Source: Pseudomonadota bacterium
GTDB lineage: Bacteria; Pseudomonadota; Alphaproteobacteria; Rhizobiales; Rhizobiaceae
Assembly (NCBI GenBank): GCA_023419995.1
Contig: JAEZXF010000234.1
Span: 1 to 10,856, forward strand
DNA length: 10,856 nucleotides
Direction: 5' to 3'
In this document: piece after piece, positions 1 to 8,145 of the stretch
How the letters are laid out: every line of letters starts with the position of its first letter
Position numbering within the stretch: position 1 is the stretch's first letter
Translations under genes and position numbers: made by a program
Notes under the pieces: model-generated
Told to the model about the DNA's origin: nothing
Seen by the model: the letters and a program-made list of their open reading frames with translations, nothing else
Database searches by the model: none

Positions 1-1
1 G

Positions 2-253
2 ACCAATCCTGCGCCGATCTGCGTGCTCGACGAGGTCGACGCGCCGCTCGACGACCACAATGTCGAGCGCTTCTGCAACCTTATGGACGAGATGGCCGCG
101 AGCACCGAGACGCGCTTCGTCGTCATCACCCACAATCCCATCACCATGGCGCGCATGGTCCGGCTGTTCGGCGTGTCCATGGCCGAGCAGGGCGTCAGCC
201 AGCTCGTCTCCGTCGATCTGCAGACCGCCGAGCGCTTGCGCGAGGCGAGCTGA
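2..253 (+). CDS. smc: Chromosome segregation protein SMC, C-terminal end (5' truncated by window edge)
   Basis: This is the last 83 residues of the SMC ATPase, which forms the head-hinge-head condensin ring (with ScpA and ScpB) that compacts and segregates the chromosome. The reading frame is open from base 2, so the gene begins outside the window. Visible are the Walker B segment [12 protein letters not shown] (residues 7-18 of the fragment), with the catalytic Asp-Glu pair and the D-loop, and then the H-loop VVITHN. The tail after it ([20 protein letters not shown]) is the pattern I know from rhizobial SMC proteins and is the main taxonomic clue in the window. The stop TGA is at 251-253. 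RecF, RecN and Rad50 share the Walker B, but the EVDAPLDD and THN..TM combination is specific to SMC. The signature motif and coiled coils are upstream and not visible. Confidence 0.95.
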   Translation, partial: TNPAPICVLDEVDAPLDDHNVERFCNLMDEMAASTETRFVVITHNPITMARMVRLFGVSMAEQGVSQLVSVDLQTAERLREAS

Positions 254-255
254 CG

Positions 256-289
256 GCCGCGTGGTCCGCGGCTCGCCCGAGCCCCGGGC
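256..289 (+). terminator. Hairpin cluster after smc (weak terminator or processing-site candidate)
   Basis: The 51-bp gap between smc and the next gene holds overlapping GC-rich inverted repeats: GCCGCG/CGCGGC (256-261 with 267-272, loop TGGTC) and GCCCG/CGGGC (275-279 with 285-289). No T-tract follows, so this is not a classical intrinsic terminator. Read-through from smc into the next gene is possible. Such repeats arise easily in GC-rich DNA, so confidence is low. Confidence 0.22.
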
Positions 290-304
290 GTTTCAGGAGT
301 TGTC

Positions 305-715
305 ATGCCGAGCACGGACCGGACCCACGCCGCCCTCGCCGTCGAGCTTTCCTCTGCGCTGAAGGAGCTTCACCGCGCGCTGATCCGCGCCGAGATCGGC
401 GACGATCCTGCATTGCAGAACCCCTACACGATGCTGTTCGCGCTGATCGGCGATCCGCGCTTCGCCTGGATGGGGCCCCTGTCGCAGCTCGTCACCCGCA
501 TCGACCAGCATGTCGCCGACGATGAGATAACCGGCCCGCATATCCTTGCAGAGCTGCGCGCCGAGGCCGGCCGCCTGATCGGCGAGGGCGGCGGCGAGAG
601 CGATGCCACCTTCCGCATGCACCATGTCATGGCGCTGCAGAGGGAGCCGGATGCAGGCCTCGCCACCGGCAAGCTGCGCAAGGTGCTGGGCAGGCTGCCT
701 GCCGCGCCGCGATAG
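305..715 (+). CDS. Small conserved-type protein of unknown function
   Basis: The predicted protein has 136 residues, is soluble and mainly helical, with no signal peptide or membrane segment. The ATG at 305 is well supported by AGGAG at 295-299 with 5 nt spacing. The most distinctive part is DPRFAWMGPLSQLVTRID at residues 50-67. It recalls a family of small uncharacterised proteobacterial proteins that carry a 'DPWFAWLRPLS.L...ID' core, in which an aspartate-proline turn is followed by an aromatic cluster and a helix. I recognise this only from memory. The N-terminal helix (residues 9-31) carries LKELHRALIRAEI, also typical of that group. No catalytic motif or metal ligand set is obvious. It follows smc by 51 nt on the same strand and may be co-transcribed, but nothing in the sequence ties it to chromosome segregation. 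Its stop lies only 14 nt from the stop of the convergent GFA gene. Confidence 0.8.
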   Translation: MPSTDRTHAALAVELSSALKELHRALIRAEIGDDPALQNPYTMLFALIGDPRFAWMGPLSQLVTRIDQHVADDEITGPHILAELRAEAGRLIGEGGGESDATFRMHHVMALQREPDAGLATGKLRKVLGRLPAAPR

Positions 716-729
716 CTGCGCGCTGCCGC

Positions 730-1074
730 TCAGAAGCTTCTGCCGTCGACCGGAATGCGCTTCACCGCGGCAAGGTCGATCGCTTCGAGGCAGCGGACGT
801 TGATCGCCGCCGTCTCCTTGCCGTCGGGCGTGGTGCCGAGGCTGAACGGCGCGCAGCCGCAGCTCGGGCAGAAGCGGTGGTCGATGACGTGGCGGTTGAA
901 GCGGTAGGAGGAGAGCCCGTCGAGCGGCGTCTCCACCCGCAGATGCTCGCGCGGGACGAACCACAGCAGGAACCCCTTGCGGCTGCAATGGGAGCAGTTG
1001 CATTCCATCGCCTCGGTCGGGGCGCCTTCGACCTCGAATCGCACCTCGCCGCAGTGGCAGCTTCCCGAAACCAT
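730..1074 (-). CDS. GFA / CENP-V family zinc-binding protein
   Basis: This 114-residue protein has the glutathione-dependent formaldehyde-activating enzyme (GFA, CENP-V) fold. The zinc-ligand cysteines are all present: SCHCG (Cys6, Cys8), the cluster CNCSHC (Cys25, Cys27, Cys30) and CPSCGC (Cys69, Cys72). Length is normal for a minimal GFA domain. Known members bind two zinc ions, and Gfa of Paracoccus was linked to S-hydroxymethylglutathione formation, although most family members have no proven reaction. The function here should therefore stay at family level. The ATG at 1074 is preceded on the minus strand by AGGAGGT (1080-1086 in plus coordinates) at good spacing. It starts 30 nt after the stop of the VOC gene, so both are probably read from one promoter near 1476-1503. 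Both are small metal-fold proteins of the kind often linked to detoxification, which is only suggestive. Confidence 0.9.
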   Translation of the reverse strand: MVSGSCHCGEVRFEVEGAPTEAMECNCSHCSRKGFLLWFVPREHLRVETPLDGLSSYRFNRHVIDHRFCPSCGCAPFSLGTTPDGKETAAINVRCLEAIDLAAVKRIPVDGRSF

Positions 1075-1104
1075 CCGACACCTCCTCGTTGGCGGCCGCG
1101 CGGC

Positions 1105-1446
1105 CTATTCGCTCCAGACCGCGAGTTCGTTACCGGCAGGGTCGGCGAAATGGAAGCGCCTGCCGCCCGGGAACGCGAAGATCGGCCGCACGACAGTGCC
1201 GCCGGCGGCCGTCACGGCGTCGAGCGTCCGCTCGGGGTCCCGGGCATAGATGACGGGCAGGGGCTTCGTCTCGCGTTCCGCCGATCCGTCGAAGCCGCCG
1301 TCCAGCCCTTCCTCGAAGGCGGAGTAGGACGGGCCGTAGTCGGTGAACCGCCAGCCGAACGCGCTGGCGTAGAAGGCCTTGACGCCGTCGAGCGCACCGC
1401 TTCCGGCCTGGAGTTCGAGATAGTCGAGCTTGCCGTCGGCTTTCAT
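1105..1446 (-). CDS. VOC family (glyoxalase/bleomycin resistance fold) protein
   Basis: This 113-residue protein fits a single vicinal-oxygen-chelate module pair. The N-terminal half shows LDYLEL, then VKAFYASAFGWRFTDYGPSYSAF, the classical 'FY...FGW....YG..Y..F' signature. The C-terminal half shows TLDAVTAAGGTVV, FPGGRRFHFADPAGNELAVW, the usual 'G....F.DP.GN...lW' ending with the metal-ligand-type Glu in NELAVW. The His that often starts the first strand is replaced by Tyr-Leu-Glu, so metal binding is uncertain. Substrate cannot be predicted: VOC proteins include lyases, dioxygenases and drug-binding proteins. The start ATG at 1446 has a strong AAGGAGGAAG Shine-Dalgarno on the minus strand. 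It is the first gene of a likely two-gene operon with the GFA gene and is divergent from ppdK. Confidence 0.9.
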   Translation of the reverse strand: MKADGKLDYLELQAGSGALDGVKAFYASAFGWRFTDYGPSYSAFEEGLDGGFDGSAERETKPLPVIYARDPERTLDAVTAAGGTVVRPIFAFPGGRRFHFADPAGNELAVWSE

Positions 1447-1475
1447 GGCTTCCTCCTTTGTTGTTCTCTTTTTGT

Positions 1476-1503
1476 TCTATAATACGCATTGCGGATATGC
1501 AAG
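1476..1503 (-). promoter_or_regulatory. Candidate promoter of the VOC-GFA operon with a small inverted repeat
   Basis: This is the most AT-rich spot of the region. On the minus strand CTTGCA (1498-1503) is followed after 16 nt by TATAGA (1476-1481), an acceptable sigma-70-type pair for alphaproteobacteria. TATTAT (1479-1484) is an alternative -10. An inverted repeat GCAT-7 nt-ATGC (1486-1500) sits between the two boxes and could be a small operator. The transcript would start a short distance before the Shine-Dalgarno of the VOC gene. Assigned by eye only. Confidence 0.35.
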
Positions 1504-1557
1504 CGCCGGACCGTCCGGCTGCTAATCGATTCATATAGGGAAGGGGTTCAGAGGCTT

Positions 1558-1586
1558 CTTGCGTTTGCCGCCACCGGGTCTTATCG
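1558..1586 (+). promoter_or_regulatory. Weak candidate promoter for ppdK
   Basis: CTTGCG (1558-1563), 17 nt, then TTATCG (1581-1586) is the best -35/-10 pair I can see before ppdK. The -35 resembles the alphaproteobacterial CTTG core, while the -10 is poor. Transcription from here would give a leader of roughly 50 nt containing the hairpin at 1603-1625. The sequence TCATATAGGG around 1531-1540 is an alternative -10 region with no convincing -35. Low confidence. Confidence 0.2.
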
Positions 1587-1602
1587 CTCTGCGCGCAAGG
1601 GT

Positions 1603-1625
1603 ATGCGGCCATAAGGCCGTGGCAT
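1603..1625 (+). other. Hairpin in the ppdK leader just upstream of its Shine-Dalgarno
   Basis: CGGCC-ATAA-GGCCG (1606-1619) is a perfect 5-bp stem with a 4-nt loop. It can be read instead as a longer bulged helix: ATGCGGCC (1603-1610) pairs with GGCC (1615-1618) and GCAT (1622-1625), leaving GTG as a 3-nt bulge. It ends 8 nt before the Shine-Dalgarno at 1634. It could affect mRNA stability or translation, but no known riboswitch consensus is recognised. Confidence 0.35.
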
Positions 1626-1633
1626 CCAGAGAC

Positions 1634-1640
1634 AGGGAAG
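1634..1640 (+). promoter_or_regulatory. Ribosome binding site that decides the ppdK start
   Basis: AGGGAAG lies 5 nt before the ATG at 1646. The reading frame is open further upstream to a TTG at 1559, but that codon lacks a good Shine-Dalgarno. The extra 29 residues are arginine- and proline-rich and unlike PPDK, whose N-terminus normally begins close to the 'KWVY.FG.G' motif seen right after this ATG. Confidence 0.7.
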
Positions 1641-1645
1641 CAGGC

Positions 1646-4309
<2,664 letters not shown>

Positions 4310-4340
4310 GAAGCCGGGCATCCTCTGCCGGGGCGGAAGC

Positions 4341-4375
4341 GTCCGGTGGTCGGACGACCGGCGCGAAAAGGCGCC
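4341..4375. terminator. Possible bidirectional terminator between ppdK and the LysE-type gene
   Basis: The 65-bp convergent gap (4310-4374) holds two short stems: GTCCG/CGGAC (4341-4345 with 4351-4355, loop GTGGT) and GGCGC/GCGCC (4360-4364 with 4371-4375, loop GAAAAG). The second reaches the stop codon of the minus-strand gene. Neither is followed by a T-tract, so termination may be Rho-dependent or by transcript collision. Low confidence. Confidence 0.28.
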
Positions 4376-5010
4376 TAGCGCGAGAGGTCGCGCAGGCCGT
4401 CGGCGATCAGGCTGCCGCCGAGCAGCCCGAAGGCGAGGCCGAACGCGGCCTCGATGGTGCCGGTGAACCGCGCATGGATGCGCCGCGCCGCGCCGGTCGA
4501 GAACAGCCGCGCATAGCTGCCGTAGATCGCCAGAGCCGACGCGGCGCCCACGGGGGCGAATCCCAGGACCTGAAGCGGCGAGAGGCCGGCGCCGAACAGG
4601 AAGGTGGTGATCGCCATCCAGGTCAGCGCGGATTTGGGGTTCGTCATGTTGACGAGGAAGCCGCGCCGCCATGCGGCGAGCGGCGTCAGGACCGCGTGGC
4701 TCGCCCTGACGCCGGAGGAGCCGTCGCCCCGCGCCGAGCGCAGGGCCTTCGCCGCGATGAACAGCAGGTAGACGCCGCCGAGCAGCTTCATGGCGGTCAG
4801 GACCGGCGGATAGAGCGCGATCAGGCTGGCGAGGCCGAAGGTGGTCAAGGTCATCCAGGCGAAGACCGCGCTGACCACGCCGAGGGTGACGAAAAAGGCC
4901 GCCCGCATGCCCTGGCCGAGGGCGGTTCCGGCGACGGCGAGCAGGTTCGGGCCGGGCGCGATCTGCGCCAGCGCCACGCCGGTGAGCGTCAGCAGGTAGA
5001 CCTTGAGCAT
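4375..5010 (-). CDS. LysE/RhtB-family amino-acid (or small metabolite) exporter
   Basis: This is a 211-residue inner-membrane protein of the LysE/RhtB exporter family, with about six hydrophobic segments. Residues 1-30 form the first segment and carry the family motif IAPGPN (17-22). Further segments lie at about 37-66 and 69-90. A charged cytoplasmic loop (91-117) leads to GFLVNMTNPKSALTW with the conserved Asn124-Pro125-Lys126. Two more hydrophobic stretches follow, ending in FGLAFGLLGGSLIADGL. Relatives export lysine, threonine or homoserine. Substrate cannot be told from sequence, and no Lrp- or LysR-type regulator gene, a frequent neighbour, is adjacent. The frame is open upstream to 5100, but I start at the ATG at 5010. 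It has GGAGAGG at 6 nt spacing, and the added N-terminus would be Arg/Lys-rich and unlike the family. Confidence 0.9.
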   Translation of the reverse strand: MLKVYLLTLTGVALAQIAPGPNLLAVAGTALGQGMRAAFFVTLGVVSAVFAWMTLTTFGLASLIALYPPVLTAMKLLGGVYLLFIAAKALRSARGDGSSGVRASHAVLTPLAAWRRGFLVNMTNPKSALTWMAITTFLFGAGLSPLQVLGFAPVGAASALAIYGSYARLFSTGAARRIHARFTGTIEAAFGLAFGLLGGSLIADGLRDLSR

Positions 5011-5016
5011 GTCGTG

Positions 5017-5023
5017 CCTCTCC
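5017..5023 (-). promoter_or_regulatory. Ribosome binding site of the LysE-type gene
   Basis: On the minus strand GGAGAGG stands 6 nt before the ATG at 5010 and supports this start over the upstream in-frame codon at 5100. Its first three bases belong to the first copy of the 13-bp tandem repeat at 5021-5046. Confidence 0.65.
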
Positions 5024-5046
5024 GCCCGCGCTTTCCGCCCGCGCTT
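5021..5046. repeat. 13-bp perfect tandem duplication in the LysE-type gene leader
   Basis: The unit TCCGCCCGCGCTT (plus strand) occurs at 5021-5033 and again, identically, at 5034-5046. On the minus strand this places two purine-rich copies directly before the start codon of the LysE-type gene, with the nearer copy touching the Shine-Dalgarno. Both copies carry a GGGCGGA block. It may be a recent slippage duplication that affects the leader or spacing, or it may be neutral. Confidence 0.8.
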
Positions 5047-5304
5047 TCGCCGGCGCGCGGACTTCGTTAGCAGGCTCCGGCGCCGGGCGATATAAGGCAC
5101 GCGATGTGGTGCCGGCGCCGTTCCTCCGCCGTGCGCGGCAGCGGGCGGGGCGCGATGAACGAGGTGACGGGCAGGGCGGCGCGAGGATGCTCGCCGCGCC
5201 TGCGTCCGCCGTTGGTTTGCTCGCCGGCCTGAAGCGCGGTGCGTTCATGCCGGCGCGCCTCGCTGGCCCATCCTCGACGCCTGCCGCCGCTTCGGCGGCG
5301 CGGG
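5047..5304. other. Gene-poor interval between the LysE-type gene and the catabolic operon
   Basis: No convincing gene is found. The open frames here have Arg/Pro/Ala-rich translations, lack good ribosome binding sites and match nothing I recognise. A 25-codon plus-strand frame beginning ATG at 5155 has only a weak GGGCGGGG before it. The interval should contain the promoter of the LysE-type gene. The only AT-richer spot is ATATAA around 5090-5096, without a recognisable -35 partner. The left end of the interval is next to the tandem repeat, and the right end carries the hairpin at 5283-5299. Confidence 0.6.
5283..5299 (-). terminator. Strong GC hairpin 5 nt after the BKACE stop codon
   Basis: GCCGCCG (5283-5289) pairs with CGGCGGC (5293-5299) in a perfect 7-bp stem with a 3-nt loop. 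The alternative register gives a 6-bp stem with a TTCG loop on the plus strand. It begins 5 nt beyond the last stop codon of the minus-strand operon. No T-tract follows in the direction of transcription, so it may act as a 3' end stabiliser or a non-canonical terminator rather than a textbook one. Confidence 0.4.
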
Positions 5305-6234
5305 TCAGAACTCGACCCGGTCGCCACCCTTCAGCTCGAGGATCTCGCGCGCCTCGTCGGGCGTGGCGACCTCGAGGCTGAGACCCTCGATGATCTGGCG
5401 CACCTTGGTCACCTGATCCGCGTTGGTGCCGAGCTTGCCCGGGCCGACCCACAGCGAATCCTCCAGCCCGACGCGGACGTTGCCGCCCATCGCCGCGGCC
5501 ATCGCCGCGATCGGCATCTGGTTGCGGCCCGCGCCCAGCACCGACCAGCGGAACTGGTCGCCGAACAGCCGGTCGGCGGTCCGCTTCATGTGCATCACGT
5601 CGTCGGGATGGCTGCCGATGCCGCCCAGCAGGCCGAACACGGTCTGGATGAAGAACGGCGCCTTGACCAGGCCGCGATCGACGAAATGGGCCAGCGTGTA
5701 GAGGTGCGCCGTGTCGTAGCACTCGATCTCGAAGCGGGTGCCGTTCTCGGCGCAGGTCGACAGGATGTACTCGATGTCGGCGAAGGTGTTCTTGAACATT
5801 CCCGCGCGCGAGGCCTCGAGGTAAGGCCTCTCCCAGTCGTGCTTGAACTCCGTCTTGCGGGCCAGCATCGGGAACAGGCCGAGATTCATCGTGCCCATGT
5901 TGAGCGAGGCGATCTCGGGCTTGAAATGCGCCGCCGGCCGCACCCGCTCCTCGATCGCCATCGTCGGCGCGCCGCCGGTGGTGATGTTCACCACCACGCC
6001 GGAGCGCTGCTTGATGTTCTTGAGGAAAGGCTCGTAGGCCTCCGGCGTCTGCACCGGGCGGCCGTCCTTGGGGTCGCGGGCGTGGAGGTGGACGACGGCC
6101 GCGCCCGCCTCGGCGGCGGCGACCGCCGCGTCGGCGATCTCCTGCGCCGTCACCGGCAGGTGCGGCGACATGGACGGGGTGTGGATCGAGCCGGTAATGG
6201 CGCAGGTGATGATGACTTTTCTCGGCGCTGCCAT
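5305..6234 (-). CDS. BKACE family (DUF849) beta-keto acid cleavage enzyme
   Basis: BKACE enzymes are Zn-dependent TIM barrels that condense a beta-keto acid with acetyl-CoA and split it into acetoacetyl-CoA and a shorter product. The founding member, Kce of lysine fermentation, uses 3-keto-5-aminohexanoate, and other members use dehydrocarnitine, 3-oxoadipate and further beta-keto acids. This 309-residue protein is full length. Zinc ligands are His49 and His51 in HLHARDP and Glu258 in RVGLEDS. The catalytic Arg254 and Asp259 and the acidic FEIECYD segment (Glu171) are kept, as is the NITTGG loop (83-88). Aligned with Kce from memory, the Glu14 that holds the substrate amine is Ile17 here (in ITGSI), so the substrate probably has no amine at that point. 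It is the last gene of the operon. ATG 6234 has GGAGAG 5 nt upstream. Family very sure, substrate unknown. Confidence 0.93.
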   Translation of the reverse strand: MAAPRKVIITCAITGSIHTPSMSPHLPVTAQEIADAAVAAAEAGAAVVHLHARDPKDGRPVQTPEAYEPFLKNIKQRSGVVVNITTGGAPTMAIEERVRPAAHFKPEIASLNMGTMNLGLFPMLARKTEFKHDWERPYLEASRAGMFKNTFADIEYILSTCAENGTRFEIECYDTAHLYTLAHFVDRGLVKAPFFIQTVFGLLGGIGSHPDDVMHMKRTADRLFGDQFRWSVLGAGRNQMPIAAMAAAMGGNVRVGLEDSLWVGPGKLGTNADQVTKVRQIIEGLSLEVATPDEAREILELKGGDRVEF

Positions 6235-6271
6235 GATTTCTCTCCGATGATTGGCTTGGGGTGTGGGCGGT

Positions 6272-7318
6272 TCATTCGAACCAGTGGACCATGGGCAGGC
6301 CCGCGACGGGCGACTGGAAACAGGGGATCGTCGTCCCCTTCAGGCTGCCGAGATAGACGGTCTTCAGGTCGGGGCCGCCGAAGGTGACGCTGGCCAGCCA
6401 CGGCGCGAGCTTGCCGCCGCCGGCGGCGAGCGTGGCGAAGCTGACTGACTTGCCGCTGGCGAACTCGCGCTCGAAGGCCGCGGTCGTGGCGGGATCGCCG
6501 TCGTTGAGCAGTTCGAGCGCGTCGCCCTCGGGCGTGATGGCGACCAGCCGGTCGGCCCAGATCATCGTGCACCACAGATTGCCGTAGGAATCGAAGGCGA
6601 AGCCGTCGATCAGCCCATCGCCGAGGCTCGACGGACCGTAGACCTCGCGGTCGGTCAGCGAGCCGTCGGGCTGGACCCGCAGCCGGCTCACCCGCTTGGC
6701 GCAGGTCTCGGCCACGTAGAGGTACTCCTCCTTCTCGTCGAGCCGGATCTCGTTGGTGAAGGAGAAGCCGTCGGCGACGATGCGGATGCCCTTCTCGTCG
6801 ACCAGCACGACATAGCCGTCGTCGATCCCCTTGCGGATCGCCTCGTTCCACGGGTTGATCCGGGTCGAGACGGTGATCCAGATGCGGTCCTTCGAGTCGC
6901 GCAGCACGAAGTTGACCTTGCCCATCTTCTGGCCGTCGATCGTGTCGTAGAGCGTGCGGGTGACGCCGTCGCGCGTCATCACCTCGAGCAGGTCGGTGCC
7001 GAAGTTGGAGATCAGGATGTCGCCGTTGCGCGCGAAGGCGAGGCCGTTCGGCAGCGTTCCGTGCAGCAGGCTGCTGGCGGCATCGCCCTTGAGGTCGAAA
7101 TGGTCGCTCACCGTCTGGCTGATCAGCGTCTGGCTGCCGTCCGGAGCGATCCGCATGACGCCGCCGCGCGCATCGGCCGCCCACAGCGTGCCGTCGCGTT
7201 CGGCCAGGATGCATTCCGGCCGCTGCAGGTCCTTGCCGATGGTGCGGATCGAGGCCCGGTCGACGCGCCAGCCTTCGAGCGGATTGGGGCCTTTGCGGCC
7301 GGTGAATGTCGAGCTCAT
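6272..7318 (-). CDS. SMP-30/gluconolactonase/LRE family protein (probable lactonase)
   Basis: This is a 348-residue six-bladed beta-propeller of the SMP-30/gluconolactonase family, whose members use one divalent metal ion to hydrolyse lactones (gluconolactone and other sugar or hydroxy-acid lactones). Probable metal and active-site residues in order are Glu35 (RPECIL), Asn136 (KVNFVLRDSKDRIWIT), Asn189 (FTNEIRL) and Asp238 (IDGFAFDSYGNLW). Blade repeats of the type 'D..G.LW.AD' and 'NGLAFARNGDILISNFG' (91-107) are clear. It is somewhat longer than the roughly 300-residue lactonases, and the usual Asn-Asp pair at the second site reads Asn136-Phe137. The reaction may therefore differ from gluconolactone hydrolysis. 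No signal peptide is seen, so it is probably cytoplasmic. It lies 27 nt after the SDR stop and 37 nt before BKACE. ATG 7318 is preceded by GGGAGAGAGGA. Confidence 0.9.
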   Translation of the reverse strand: MSSTFTGRKGPNPLEGWRVDRASIRTIGKDLQRPECILAERDGTLWAADARGGVMRIAPDGSQTLISQTVSDHFDLKGDAASSLLHGTLPNGLAFARNGDILISNFGTDLLEVMTRDGVTRTLYDTIDGQKMGKVNFVLRDSKDRIWITVSTRINPWNEAIRKGIDDGYVVLVDEKGIRIVADGFSFTNEIRLDEKEEYLYVAETCAKRVSRLRVQPDGSLTDREVYGPSSLGDGLIDGFAFDSYGNLWCTMIWADRLVAITPEGDALELLNDGDPATTAAFEREFASGKSVSFATLAAGGGKLAPWLASVTFGGPDLKTVYLGSLKGTTIPCFQSPVAGLPMVHWFE

Positions 7319-7345
7319 TCCTCTCTCCCGTTCTCTCTCAAGCGA

Positions 7346-8131
7346 TCAGGCGGTGCGCACGTCGCCGGCGCCGCCATAGGCGGTCCAGCCGCCGTCGACC
7401 GGCAGCACCGCGCCGGTGACGTAGCTGGCCAGGTCCGACAGCAGGAACGCGGCCGCGCTCCCGACCTCGGCGACCTCGCCCATCCGCTCCATCGGCGTGC
7501 GCCGTTCGATGCGCGGCGTGTCGATGCGGCCGGCCTCGACCAGCGCCGCGATCATCGGCGTACGGATGTAGCCCGGCGCCAGCGCGTTGACGCGGATGCC
7601 GGCCGCCCCCCATTCGCAGGCGAGGTTGCGCGTCAGCATCGCCACGGCCGCCTTGGCCGGGCCGTAGGCGTTGCGGCGCGGGATGCCGTTCATGCCGTTG
7701 ACGGAGGCGACGTTGACGATCGACCCCGCACCCTGCGCTAGCAGGGGGCGGCTGGCCGCCCGCGCCATCAGGAACGTGCCGCGCAGGTTGATGTCGACGA
7801 TGCGCTGCCAGACATCAAGGTCCATCTCGTGCGCCTTCGACACGACGTCAGAGACGCCGGCGCAGTGAAACATGCCGTCGAGCCCGCCGAGCCGGGCTAC
7901 GGCTTCGGCGACCGAGGCCTCGCAGTCGGCCTCGACGGTCACGTCGCAGCGCGCCGCGCCGGCCGCGCCCGATTGCGCCACCGCGCCGGCGAGGCCGCTC
8001 CCGGCCGCGTCGGTCAGGAACACCCGCGCGCCCATCCGCACGAACAGGCCGGCGCCGGCAAGGCCGATGCCGCTCGCCCCGCCGGTGACGAGGATGCGCT
8101 TGCCGGTGAGCAGGGGGATCTCGGCGCTCAT
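7346..8131 (-). CDS. Short-chain dehydrogenase/reductase (classical SDR), probably NAD-dependent
   Basis: This is a 261-residue classical SDR with a Rossmann fold, oxidising an alcohol to a ketone or the reverse. The cofactor loop TGGASGIG is at residues 16-23. Asp41 at the end of the second strand (VFLTDA) favours NAD(H) over NADP(H). The catalytic residues are complete: Asn115 (DINLRGTF), Ser143 (VNVASVNG), Tyr156 and Lys160 (YGPAK). The C-terminal VNALAPGYIRTPM and VTGAVLPVDGGW are typical. The structural NNAG motif reads HCAG (89-92), with Cys in place of the usual second Asn, a tolerated but less common form. The ATG at 8131 follows a purine-rich GGGGGACGAGG. A longer frame upstream overlaps the cyclase-family gene and is rejected. 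In this operon its likely task is to oxidise a 3-hydroxy acid to the beta-keto acid used by BKACE, which is inference. Confidence 0.93.
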   Translation of the reverse strand: MSAEIPLLTGKRILVTGGASGIGLAGAGLFVRMGARVFLTDAAGSGLAGAVAQSGAAGAARCDVTVEADCEASVAEAVARLGGLDGMFHCAGVSDVVSKAHEMDLDVWQRIVDINLRGTFLMARAASRPLLAQGAGSIVNVASVNGMNGIPRRNAYGPAKAAVAMLTRNLACEWGAAGIRVNALAPGYIRTPMIAALVEAGRIDTPRIERRTPMERMGEVAEVGSAAAFLLSDLASYVTGAVLPVDGGWTAYGGAGDVRTA

Positions 8132-8145
8132 CCTCGTCCCCCGCC

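Noticed and set aside
1559..1645. N-terminal extension of PPDK from a TTG at 1559
   Set aside because: No Shine-Dalgarno for the TTG, residues unlike PPDK, and a good site (1634-1640) directly before the ATG at 1646.
5067..5327. An 86-codon minus-strand frame in the gap before the LysE-type gene
   Set aside because: It overlaps the 3' end of BKACE, has an Arg-rich composition, and shows no ribosome binding site or family resemblance.
5106..5381. A 91-codon plus-strand frame in the same gap
   Set aside because: Overlaps the BKACE 3' end in antisense, Ala/Arg/Pro-rich, no ribosome binding site.
5305..6234. Carnitine degradation (dehydrocarnitine-cleaving BKACE) as the pathway
   Set aside because: No carnitine 3-dehydrogenase of the HAD-type fold, betainyl-CoA thioesterase or betaine genes are seen in the window. 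It cannot be excluded as a substrate class but has no positive support.
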